Origin: Oscillospiraceae bacterium
GTDB lineage: Bacteria > Bacillota > Clostridia > Oscillospirales > Acutalibacteraceae
NCBI GenBank assembly: GCA_029013165.1
Contig: JAQXMV010000097.1
Coordinates: forward strand, 1 to 8,087
DNA: 8,087 nt
Reading direction: 5' to 3'
Part shown: piece by piece, positions 1-5,771 of the stretch
How positions within the stretch are numbered: the stretch's first letter is position 1
Layout of the letters: each line of letters starts with the position of its first letter
Position numbers and translations under genes: made by a program
Notes under the pieces: model-generated
Seen by the model: the letters and a program-made list of their open reading frames with translations, nothing else
Databases searched by the model: none
What the model was told of the DNA's origin: nothing

Positions 1-1071
1 ATTGAGTTTATTAAAGGTCAGAATTACAATGACCTGCGCAAGGATACACCGGCTATTTATTTCGCCGGAAACAGCATTTCTTCCTCTTATCTCAGTGAGA
101 TCATGGCCATCTGCGAGGGCAAGGACTTTTCGGTCAATGTCATTTCCAAATCGGGTACCACCACTGAGCCGGCCATTGCTTTCCGCCTTTTCCGTGAAAA
201 GCTCATTGAAAAATACGGCAAAGAGGGTGCCAAGGACAGAATCTTTGTCACCACTGATAAGGCCAAAGGAACTCTTAAGAGCTTTGCCGACAAGGAGGGC
301 TATGAAACCTTCGTCGTTCCCGATGAAGTCGGCGGCCGATACAGCGTTCTGACTGCCGTGGGACTGCTCCCCATCGCCGCGGCCGGTATTGATATCGACA
401 CGCTCATGGCCGGCGCCGCCAAGGCAAGAGCCGAGCTCATGTCCACCTCCATTGAGGAAAACCCCTGTTATCAATATGTTGCCGTCAGAAATGCTCTTTA
501 CAATAAGGGCAAGAGTCTGGAAATGTTCGTCAGCTATGAGCCCTGCTTCACCATGATGAACGAGTGGCTCAAGCAGCTCTTCGGTGAGAGTGAGGGCAAG
601 GAAAATAAGGGACTTTTCCCCACCTCGGCCATTTTCTCCACGGATCTTCATTCTCTCGGTCAGTATATTCAGCAGGGCGAAAGACTCATGTTTGAAACGG
701 TGATCACTTTCTCCAAGGCTAAGAAAGAAATCACGATTCAGCAAGACGAGGAAAATGTGGACGGCCTGAACTTCCTGGCCGGCAAGACCATGTCTTTTGT
801 CAACGAAAAGGCTTTCCAGGGTACGGTGCTGGCTCATAATGACGGTCTCGTGCCGAATATCGTGATCGAAAACGAAGACATGGGCGAAGAATCACTGGGT
901 TATCTCATCTACTTCTTCGAGAAAGCATGCGCCGTTTCCGGCTATGTTCTGGGCATCAATCCCTTTGATCAGCCGGGCGTTGAAAGCTACAAGAAGAATA
1001 TGTTTGCACTTTTGGGCAAACCCGGATATGAAAATGAGAAAGAAGTACTTGAAGAAAGACTCAGTAAGTGA
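1..1071 (+). CDS. pgi: Glucose-6-phosphate isomerase, 3' part (5' end outside window)
   Basis: Interconverts glucose 6-phosphate and fructose 6-phosphate in cytoplasmic glycolysis and gluconeogenesis. The frame is open from base 1, so the gene starts upstream; 356 residues are visible, against about 450 for compact bacterial enzymes, so roughly 90 N-terminal residues are missing. In fragment numbering, the phosphate-binding SKSGTTT loop of the first SIS domain is at 49-55. The family signature DEVGGRYSVLTAVG is at 108-121, and the second signature ending FDQPGVESYK is at 322-331, containing the conserved lysine. Between them lie YIQQGER, whose Glu matches the catalytic base, and AHNDG, whose His matches the ring-opening His by family knowledge. 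The first in-frame ATG (103) is internal, not a start. No terminator follows; a promoter for the next gene overlaps the last codons. Identity is very secure. Confidence 0.97.
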   Translation: MEFIKGQNYNDLRKDTPAIYFAGNSISSSYLSEIMAICEGKDFSVNVISKSGTTTEPAIAFRLFREKLIEKYGKEGAKDRIFVTTDKAKGTLKSFADKEGYETFVVPDEVGGRYSVLTAVGLLPIAAAGIDIDTLMAGAAKARAELMSTSIEENPCYQYVAVRNALYNKGKSLEMFVSYEPCFTMMNEWLKQLFGESEGKENKGLFPTSAIFSTDLHSLGQYIQQGERLMFETVITFSKAKKEITIQQDEENVDGLNFLAGKTMSFVNEKAFQGTVLAHNDGLVPNIVIENEDMGEESLGYLIYFFEKACAVSGYVLGINPFDQPGVESYKKNMFALLGKPGYENEKEVLEERLSK

Positions 1072-1077
1072 TATAAT
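1049..1077 (+). promoter_or_regulatory. Sigma-A-type promoter for the P-loop gene
   Basis: The -35 is TTGAAG (1049-1054, 4 of 6 consensus) and the -10 is a perfect TATAAT (1072-1077), with a 17-nt spacer. The -35 lies inside the last codons of pgi and the -10 begins one base after the pgi stop codon. The predicted transcript start is near 1084, giving a leader of about 63 nt before the ATG at 1147. The sequence match is seen directly; activity is inferred. Confidence 0.7.
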
Positions 1078-1094
1078 GTATGTGTAATTGAACG

Positions 1095-1138
1095 CTCCTT
1101 TCCCGGAGGGGGAGGAACGGTGCAATAAATAAAAGGAG
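1095..1138 (+). promoter_or_regulatory. Leader with anti-Shine-Dalgarno pairing potential
   Basis: In the leader of the P-loop gene, CTCCTTT (1095-1101) is a perfect 7-nt complement of AAAGGAG (1132-1138), which is the core of that gene's ribosome binding site. The same CTCCTTT can instead pair with GGGGGAG (1108-1114) in a 7-bp hairpin that needs three G-U pairs and leaves a 6-base loop. The two pairings exclude each other. Whether this controls translation is inference; no known riboswitch class is recognised. Confidence 0.3.
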
Positions 1139-1146
1139 GAATTAAA

Positions 1147-1563
1147 ATGATTTCACTTATTTTAGGACACAAAGGTTCAGGAAAGACTAAGCGTTTGGTT
1201 GACTGCGTAAACAAGGCCATTGAGACTTCCAAGGGCAATGTTGTTTGCGTTGAGAAGGAGACCAAATTAACATATGATGTCAATTATCAGGCAAGACTGA
1301 TTGCCACTGACGATTATGAAATCAAGGGCTATTCATCATTCTACGGCTTCCTTGCCGGCGTTTGCGCAGGCAACCACGACATCACCGATGTTCTGGTGGA
1401 CGCCACCCTTCGTATCGGCGGCAGAGACTACAGCGAGCTGGCTCTCTTCCTTGAGAAGGTTTACGAGCTTTCCTCAGCCCATGAGAAAGACTTCGTTTTC
1501 ACCATCTCTGCGGATAAGGAAGAGCTTCCCGAATCCATTTTCAATTTCTGCACCGTAATGTAA
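1147..1563 (+). CDS. Small P-loop ATP-binding protein, function unknown
   Basis: A 138-residue soluble protein with a textbook Walker A motif, GHKGSGKT, at residues 7-14, directly after a first hydrophobic strand (ISLIL). A likely Walker B strand, DVLVDA, ends in Asp85, and FVFTISAD near 116-123 resembles a following core strand. It should therefore bind ATP or GTP, but it is too short for most complete P-loop enzymes, and no lid, helicase or secretion-ATPase motif is visible. Similar small Clostridia proteins are sometimes labelled 'PilT' or just 'ATP-binding protein'; I see nothing supporting a pilus role. The ATG is set by a strong AGGAGG (1134-1139) seven bases upstream. The gene is flanked by its own promoter and a strong terminator, so it is probably a monocistronic unit, with possible read-through from pgi. 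Gene call is secure; function is not. Confidence 0.88.
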   Translation: MISLILGHKGSGKTKRLVDCVNKAIETSKGNVVCVEKETKLTYDVNYQARLIATDDYEIKGYSSFYGFLAGVCAGNHDITDVLVDATLRIGGRDYSELALFLEKVYELSSAHEKDFVFTISADKEELPESIFNFCTVM

Positions 1564-1574
1564 AATGCTTTCTC

Positions 1575-1605
1575 AAAGCGGGAGCCGCGTGGGTTCCCGC
1601 TTTTT
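1575..1605 (+). terminator. Rho-independent terminator after the P-loop gene
   Basis: An 11-bp stem (arms 1576-1586 and 1592-1602, including one G-T pair) is closed by a 5-base loop and followed by T residues to 1605. It starts 12 bases after the P-loop stop codon and ends 30 bases before the chosen rnhB start. Confidence 0.9.
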
Positions 1606-1620
1606 GTTTATATGCCGGCA

Positions 1621-1626
1621 GAGGAG
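1621..1626 (+). promoter_or_regulatory. Ribosome binding site that decides the rnhB start
   Basis: GAGGAG is placed 9 bases before the ATG at 1636. The longer alternative ATG at 1612 lies just past the terminator T-tract with no such site before it, so the 1636 start is preferred. Confidence 0.75.
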
Positions 1627-1635
1627 AATGTTATC

Positions 1636-2244
1636 ATGACTTATGAATACGAAAAACAGGCAGTGGCAGAGGGCTATTCCCTTGTCTGCGGTGTGGATGA
1701 AGCCGGAAGAGGTCCGCTGTGCGGCCCGGTGTGCGCCGCGGCGGTTATACTGCCCATGGACTGTGAAATTGAGGGAATCAACGATTCCAAAAAGCTCAGT
1801 GAAAAGAAGCGCGAGGCTCTTTTTTCGGTCATAACCGAAAAGGCGATAGCATATTCTGTAGCAATGGTAGATGCCGCGACGATCGACGAAGTCAATATTT
1901 TGCAGGCGACCTTTATGGCTATGCGGCAGGCGGTGGAAACCCTTTCGGTGCGGCCTGATATGGCCCTCATCGACGGAAACCGGAAGCCAGGTCTGGATAT
2001 GGCCGAGCGTACCATTGTCAAGGGCGACGCCAAGAGCATTTCCATTGCAGCGGCCTCCATTTTAGCCAAGGTGACCAGGGACCGCTATATGCTGGAGGTT
2101 GACAAAAAATATCCGGAATATGCCTTTGCCAAGCACAAGGGTTACGGCACCAAGCTTCACTATGAGAAGATCGCCGAAAACGGCATTTGTCCGGAGCACC
2201 GCCGCACTTTTCTGAAAAAAATCCTCGGTGAATGTGATGAATAA
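1636..2244 (+). CDS. rnhB: Ribonuclease HII
   Basis: Cleaves the RNA strand of RNA/DNA hybrids and starts removal of single ribonucleotides misincorporated in DNA; cytoplasmic and metal-dependent. At 202 residues it has the usual length. The family opening GVDEAGRGPLCGP gives Asp21 and Glu22, and the GRG loop (24-26) that reads the ribonucleotide 2'-OH is intact. Asp113 (LIDGN) and Asp131 (KGDAKS) complete the four-carboxylate site; their 18-residue spacing equals that of the Thermotoga enzyme. AAASILAKVTRD (138-149) and HKGYGT are further conserved blocks. An 8-residue longer version from the ATG at 1612 is possible but has no ribosome binding site. yraN follows with an 8-nt overlap, an arrangement common in bacteria. 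I found no convincing promoter between the terminator and this start, so its transcription may depend on read-through or on a promoter I cannot recognise. Confidence 0.96.
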   Translation: MTYEYEKQAVAEGYSLVCGVDEAGRGPLCGPVCAAAVILPMDCEIEGINDSKKLSEKKREALFSVITEKAIAYSVAMVDAATIDEVNILQATFMAMRQAVETLSVRPDMALIDGNRKPGLDMAERTIVKGDAKSISIAAASILAKVTRDRYMLEVDKKYPEYAFAKHKGYGTKLHYEKIAENGICPEHRRTFLKKILGECDE

Positions 2245-2596
2245 AAAGGATATCGGCAAATTAGGCGAGGATTTCGCCGCTGTTTTTTTTGGGGATCTGG
2301 GCTACCGAGTGCTGGAAAGAAACTATCACAGCCGTTACGGCGAAATTGACCTGATATGCGAAAATGAGCGAACCCTTGTTTTTGTCGAGGTGAAAACCAG
2401 AAACAGTTTTGGTTCCCCGGCCGAGGCGGTGGATGAACACAAGCAGAGACGCCTGGTGAAAACAGCCCTGATGTATCTGAGCTCTCATCCCGGCGAAAAA
2501 TTCACACGCTTTGATGTCCTTGAACTCTGGCAAAATGACGGCCGGATCTATCGCTTTAATCATATTGAGGACGCATTTTCCGCAGAGGTATGGTGA
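2237..2596 (+). CDS. YraN / UPF0102 family protein (endonuclease-like fold)
   Basis: A 119-residue protein of the UPF0102 (YraN) family, which has a PD-(D/E)XK nuclease-like fold and a poorly known role, thought to involve DNA processing or recombination. The diagnostic blocks are present: GKLGEDFA (7-14), GYRVLERNY (22-30), RYGEIDLI (33-40) and VFVEVKTR (48-55). Glu11, Asp38, Glu51 and Lys53 are the expected catalytic-type residues. The C-terminal RFDVLEL matches the usual closing strand. The ATG at 2237 overlaps the rnhB stop, implying translational coupling; GGTGA at 2227-2231 is a weak ribosome binding site 5 bases upstream. A GTG at 2228 would add three residues but is less likely. A run of eight T (2283-2290) sits in the coding sequence and keeps the frame. 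Family assignment is strong; molecular function is inferred from the fold. Confidence 0.93.
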   Translation: MNKKDIGKLGEDFAAVFFGDLGYRVLERNYHSRYGEIDLICENERTLVFVEVKTRNSFGSPAEAVDEHKQRRLVKTALMYLSSHPGEKFTRFDVLELWQNDGRIYRFNHIEDAFSAEVW

Positions 2597-2602
2597 TAAT
2601 TT

Positions 2603-3454
2603 TTGCAGTATTTTGATCTTCACTGTGACACCTTAACCAAGGCCTGCCGCCTCGGCGGCAGCCTTTATGGCGGCAAAATAGCCGCAGGAATAGGTGATGG
2701 CCAATATCTTGAAAAATGGCAGCAGTGCTATGCGATCTGGCTTGACGACAGCATACACGGAGAAGCTGCCTTTTCCTCTTTCCTGCGGTATGTGAGATTT
2801 TATCGCAGTGAGATCAGCCGTATGAATAGCATGGGGATATCCAATCTGACGCCTCATCTCACGGTAGAAAACGGTGTCTCACTGGCCGCTGATATCCGTA
2901 ATATGGAGGAATTTTGCAAAAACTCCGTGGAAATGATCGGTCTGACCTGGAACGGCGCCAATGAGCTCGGCGGAGGAGCCGACGAGCCGGGCGGTCTTAC
3001 GCCTTTTGGTGTCGAGGTGGTGAAAGAGGCGGAACGCCTCGGGATCATCGTTGACGCCGCCCATCTCAGTGAAGAGGCCTTTCGCGATCTCTGCCGAGTG
3101 GCGAAGAAGCCTTTTGCCGTCAGTCACTGCGGCTGTTATGATCTACGGCGCCACCGCAGAAATCTGAAAAAATGGCAGATCAGGGAGGTCATTGACCGCG
3201 GCGGTGTCATCGGCATCTGCTTTTATCCGGCTTTCCTGCCGAAAAGACGCAGCGCCATAGAGGGCGTGAAAGATTGTTTAGACTATATCGTTTCCCTGGG
3301 CGGAGAAAAGAACATAGCGCTGGGGAGCGATTTTGACGGCGCGAAGATGAGCCGGGAGCTTTCCGGTCTGCGGGATATCCGATTTTTAGCCGATGACAGG
3401 CTTTACCGAAATGCCGAGGCTTTTTTTGTGGCGAATTATCGGTGTAGGCCTTGA
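2603..3454 (+). CDS. Membrane dipeptidase-type zinc peptidase (family M19), apparently shortened at C-terminus
   Basis: A 283-residue TIM-barrel zinc hydrolase of the renal dipeptidase family, which cleaves dipeptides; the substrate here is unknown. All metal and catalytic positions expected from the human enzyme are visible: His7 and Asp9 (DLHCDTL), Glu89 (TVENG) as the bridging ligand, His154 (DAAHLS), His175 (SHCG), and Asp243 (GSDFDG). LTWNGAN (114-120) has Trp where the human enzyme has a substrate-binding His. No signal peptide is present, so it is probably cytoplasmic. The start must be TTG at 2603: an in-frame TAA at 2597 blocks anything longer and the HxD motif begins at residue 7. 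GGTGA (2592-2596) overlaps the yraN stop and serves as a weak ribosome binding site, suggesting coupling. Near the end, SGLRDIRFLADD runs straight into RLYRNAEAFF, where relatives usually carry about 15-20 more residues; see findings. Confidence 0.9.
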   Translation: MQYFDLHCDTLTKACRLGGSLYGGKIAAGIGDGQYLEKWQQCYAIWLDDSIHGEAAFSSFLRYVRFYRSEISRMNSMGISNLTPHLTVENGVSLAADIRNMEEFCKNSVEMIGLTWNGANELGGGADEPGGLTPFGVEVVKEAERLGIIVDAAHLSEEAFRDLCRVAKKPFAVSHCGCYDLRRHRRNLKKWQIREVIDRGGVIGICFYPAFLPKRRSAIEGVKDCLDYIVSLGGEKNIALGSDFDGAKMSRELSGLRDIRFLADDRLYRNAEAFFVANYRCRP

Positions 3455-3479
3455 CTTTATCCCTCTAACATGATAAAGT
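3451..3479 (+). promoter_or_regulatory. Extended -10 promoter for the GPH symporter
   Basis: The -35 is TTGACT (3451-3456, 5 of 6) and the -10 is TAAAGT (3474-3479, 4 of 6), with a 17-nt spacer. A TG at 3471-3472 gives an extended -10 (TGaTAAAGT). The -35 overlaps the dipeptidase stop codon. The transcript would start near 3486, leaving a leader of about 26 nt that contains GGGGAGG (3499-3505) before the ATG at 3512. Activity is inferred. Confidence 0.6.
3454..3479. promoter_or_regulatory. Inverted repeat, candidate operator over the symporter promoter
   Basis: ACTTTATC (3454-3461) and GATAAAGT (3472-3479) are perfect 8-bp inverted arms separated by 10 bases. The right arm covers the whole -10 and the left arm overlaps the -35, so a dimeric regulator bound here would block RNA polymerase. 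No T-tract follows, so it is not a standard terminator. No regulator gene is present in the window, and the repeat matches no operator consensus that I know. Confidence 0.45.
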
Positions 3480-3511
3480 AAACGCAAGGATAAATAAAGG
3501 GGAGGATCACC

Positions 3512-5191
3512 ATGGGCGAAAAGCTCAAAAAAATGATCGGCATCAAAGGCAGCTTCAAAGAAAGCATTGTGCCGATGATCAATTATTGCTATACCAACAG
3601 TGCTCTGAGCGGAGCCGGGTATATCATCAGCATGTATTTCACGATTTTCCTGACGGAGGTAGTGAATCTTTCTCTGCCGCAGGCCTCCTTCGTGGTGATG
3701 CTTGCCACGGTGTGGGATGCCGTCAGTGATCCGGTGATGGGCATCATCACCGACAGAACGCGCTCCCGGACAGGACGGCACAGACGCTATCTGCTTTTGG
3801 GCATACCCGTGCTGATGATCTCCTATATCATGATGTGGAATTCTTTCGGCATCAGCGCAGAAGAAAATCCCTCGCTGTGCGTGGCCTATTATGCCGCGGC
3901 CTATATGCTCTATAAGACGGCCTATACCATCATTGATGTGCCCCATGTGGCCATGCTGCCGGAGCTTGCGCCGGAATATGACCAGCGCACCCAGTATGTA
4001 TCCATGAGTTACATATTCAATTCTCTGGGCATGATTCCGTCCTATATCATTCTGCTGATCATGCTGCGTGCTTTCGGCTCTGCCGGTCAGATTTCGGCAG
4101 AAAAATCCCGTGAGCCCTTTTTCTTCACCGGTATTGCCCTGTCCGTTTTTTATGGAGTATGTGTCTTTCTGACCTATCGGTTGGTCAAGGAAAGAAGCTC
4201 CCTCGAGGACAAGCGTGAACCCTTTGACCTGAAATTCTTTATCAATGAATATGTCCTGGTTTTCAAGAACCGATCTTTCCGTCAGTACTTTTTCATGTCC
4301 CTTTTCTGGCAGTTCTCCACGGGCTTTTATAATACCTCCAAGGTCTATTATATCAAGTACCTGGCCAATCAGTACAGCAAGTATGCCATCATCAATACCC
4401 TTGCCGGCGTCTTTGAGTCTCTTGCGTTTCCGCTGAATTATGCCCTGACGATGAAATACGGCAAGCAGAAATGCGGCACGATTGTCACACCGCTGATGAT
4501 AGTCGGTCTCGCCATCGGTCTGTTCATGCAGCCGAGCCAGAGCGGAACCACCATGGGTACGATGATGTTCCTGCTGATGATTTTGAGCATTATGCTTTAT
4601 CCTTTCGGCATGAGTGGTCTCGGTTTTGTGGCCAATAATGTTTTGCCTGATCTCAGCGATGTTGATGAGCTGATCACCGGCCGCAGAAGAGAGGGAGTCA
4701 TCTCGACCTTTAATACCCTGATCAAAAAATCCGTCAGCGGCGCCATGGCCATGATGGTGGGACTGATTCTCAATGGATTCGGTCTCGTGACCGGCAAGAC
4801 GGTGGCCGATTTTGAGGCCGCCAACGGTATCAATTATCAGCAGACGAGCAGCGCACTTTTGGGTATTCGTATCTGCGTTGCCGTGATACCGATCATCGCT
4901 GCTTGCATTTCCTGGTATTTGCTCAAAAAGTTCCACATGACAAAAGACGATCACACCATGATCCGGGCCGCCGTGGCCACGAAGCATAAATACGGCAGCG
5001 TCACCCTTTCTCCCGAGGAGATCGAGCGTGTCGAAATCGTCACCGGTCAGAAATATGCCGACACATGGCTCGGTCGTGATAATGACGAAAGTCAACCCCA
5101 TACCCTTGACAAAAACAGCGAGGGAGAATATAGTATACTTGTGGAGAAAGCCGCCGAGATGAAAGCAAGTCTCAGTGCAAATGAAACCTAA
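3512..5191 (+). CDS. GPH-family (MelB-like) cation/sugar symporter
   Basis: A 559-residue major-facilitator protein of the glycoside-pentoside-hexuronide:cation symporter family, acting in the cytoplasmic membrane. About 12 membrane helices can be traced between residues 30 and 471. WDAVSDP at 68-74 aligns with the Salmonella/E. coli MelB motif holding Asp55 and Asp59, so Asp69 and Asp73 are the likely cation ligands; YTIIDVP at 138-144 aligns with MelB Tyr120-Pro126, giving Thr139 and Asp142. DRTRSRTGRHRR (81-92) is the family loop between helices 2 and 3, and the second-half motif is DELITGRRREG (385-395), where the MelB Lys377 position appears to be Ile388. A hydrophilic tail of about 85 residues makes it longer than the typical 450-500. 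GGGGAGG lies 6 bases before the ATG. The sugar cannot be read from sequence; the GH39-like glycosidase nearby suggests a plant or host glycan product. Confidence 0.92.
   Translation: MGEKLKKMIGIKGSFKESIVPMINYCYTNSALSGAGYIISMYFTIFLTEVVNLSLPQASFVVMLATVWDAVSDPVMGIITDRTRSRTGRHRRYLLLGIPVLMISYIMMWNSFGISAEENPSLCVAYYAAAYMLYKTAYTIIDVPHVAMLPELAPEYDQRTQYVSMSYIFNSLGMIPSYIILLIMLRAFGSAGQISAEKSREPFFFTGIALSVFYGVCVFLTYRLVKERSSLEDKREPFDLKFFINEYVLVFKNRSFRQYFFMSLFWQFSTGFYNTSKVYYIKYLANQYSKYAIINTLAGVFESLAFPLNYALTMKYGKQKCGTIVTPLMIVGLAIGLFMQPSQSGTTMGTMMFLLMILSIMLYPFGMSGLGFVANNVLPDLSDVDELITGRRREGVISTFNTLIKKSVSGAMAMMVGLILNGFGLVTGKTVADFEAANGINYQQTSSALLGIRICVAVIPIIAACISWYLLKKFHMTKDDHTMIRAAVATKHKYGSVTLSPEEIERVEIVTGQKYADTWLGRDNDESQPHTLDKNSEGEYSILVEKAAEMKASLSANET
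5106..5134 (+). promoter_or_regulatory. Near-consensus promoter inside the symporter 3' end
   Basis: TTGACA (5106-5111, 6 of 6) and TATAGT (5129-5134, 5 of 6) are separated by exactly 17 nt. The site lies in the hydrophilic tail codons of the symporter. Transcription would start near 5141 and give a leader of about 68 nt for the HEYGH gene at 5209. It is the best sigma-A match in the window; activity is inferred. Confidence 0.65.
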
Positions 5192-5208
5192 AGCAAGGAG
5201 AAAGAAAA

Positions 5209-5709
5209 ATGACAAACATTGACATCACGCAAAAGGAACCGAAAAAGAAAGAGAAAAACTGGAAAACATCGCTGGGCGATTTCCTCTTTTATCTCGTGCA
5301 GTGGACATGGGGTCTGCCCGTCAATTTAGTGGGATGGATCGCTTTTACCATTTGCACCAAGATCAAGGGCAGACGTTGGCAGCGTTTCGGCTATGCCAAG
5401 ATCGTCTATCTTCCCTGGAATGCAGGTGGCTTGTCCCTGGGACTGTTTATTTTCATGAAAGATCAGCACAAGAGCCGCACCTGGACCTATGACGCGAGAA
5501 TCCATGAATACGGTCACACCTGGCAGTGCCTGATTCTCGGCCCCCTTTATTATCTCGTGATTGCTCTGCCGTCCGTCATCTGGTGCAACTGCTTTGAAAA
5601 CTACAGAAAGAAAAATAATGTGCCTTATTCCAAGGCCTACTGTGAAGCCTGGGCCAACGCCTGGGGACAGAAATTCAGCGGCATGAAGCTGGTAAATCCC
5701 AACCGATAA
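5209..5709 (+). CDS. Small membrane protein with HEYGH zincin-like motif, function unknown
   Basis: A 166-residue protein with a lysine-rich N-terminus (residues 9-20) and three hydrophobic stretches at about 22-50, 62-83 and 107-127. Between the second and third lies HEYGH (99-103), a form of the HExxH zinc-metalloprotease motif, followed by TWQCLILGPLYY. Glu146 in CEAWANAWG is a plausible third zinc ligand, which would make it gluzincin-like. I recall uncharacterised proteins in Firmicutes and Bacteroidetes sharing the HEYGH...LGPLY...E.wA.. pattern, but no tested function. Its start is fixed by AAGGAG (5195-5200) 8 bases upstream. It lies 17 nt after the symporter stop, so co-transcription is likely, yet it also has its own strong candidate promoter. 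Peptidase activity is inferred from the motif only; a structural or non-proteolytic role is possible. Gene reality is secure. Confidence 0.85.
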   Translation: MTNIDITQKEPKKKEKNWKTSLGDFLFYLVQWTWGLPVNLVGWIAFTICTKIKGRRWQRFGYAKIVYLPWNAGGLSLGLFIFMKDQHKSRTWTYDARIHEYGHTWQCLILGPLYYLVIALPSVIWCNCFENYRKKNNVPYSKAYCEAWANAWGQKFSGMKLVNPNR

Positions 5710-5723
5710 GGAATCGTACATAA

Positions 5724-5756
5724 AAAACAGGCCGGAGTTCCGACCTGTTTTCTTTT
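5724..5756. terminator. Bidirectional terminator between convergent genes
   Basis: An 8-bp stem AAAACAGG/CCTGTTTT (5724-5731 and 5744-5751), one mismatch, then 3 more pairs around a 4-base loop. T residues continue on the + strand to 5756 with one interrupting C, and the A-run at 5722-5727 supplies the T-tract on the - strand. It lies 14 bases after the HEYGH stop and 15 bases from the end of the glycosidase gene, so it can serve both. Confidence 0.88.
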
Positions 5757-5771
5757 GCTTTGTTTTACTGA

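Noticed and set aside
1120..1128. GTG CAA TAA mini-ORF in the P-loop gene leader, preceded by GGAGG
   Set aside because: Only two codons, and the spacing to GGAGG is just 4 bases; no evidence it is translated.
1609..1614. TATATG as a -10 for rnhB
   Set aside because: Only 4 of 6 matches, and no -35-like hexamer at 16-18 nt upstream, where the terminator hairpin lies.
1612..1635. ATG at 1612 as the rnhB start
   Set aside because: It lies 6 bases past the terminator T-tract with no ribosome binding site; GAGGAG supports the ATG at 1636 and the enzyme is full length from there.
2099..2104. Perfect TTGACA inside rnhB
   Set aside because: No -10-like hexamer at 15-19 nt downstream.
2228..2236. 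GTG at 2228 as the yraN start
   Set aside because: It adds only three residues outside the conserved family region; the ATG at 2237 is better placed against the rnhB stop.
2283..2290. Run of eight T in yraN as a frameshift or slippage site
   Set aside because: The frame is intact on both sides with conserved family motifs, so nothing indicates slippage.
4328..4333. Perfect TATAAT inside the symporter gene
   Set aside because: The hexamers 16-18 nt upstream do not resemble a -35, and no TG extension is present.
3386..5215. A 609-residue open frame on the - strand opposite the symporter
   Set aside because: It mirrors the symporter codons, is rich in His, Gly and Asp in the manner of antisense frames, shows no recognisable domain, and the + strand gene has clear motifs and a strong ribosome binding site.
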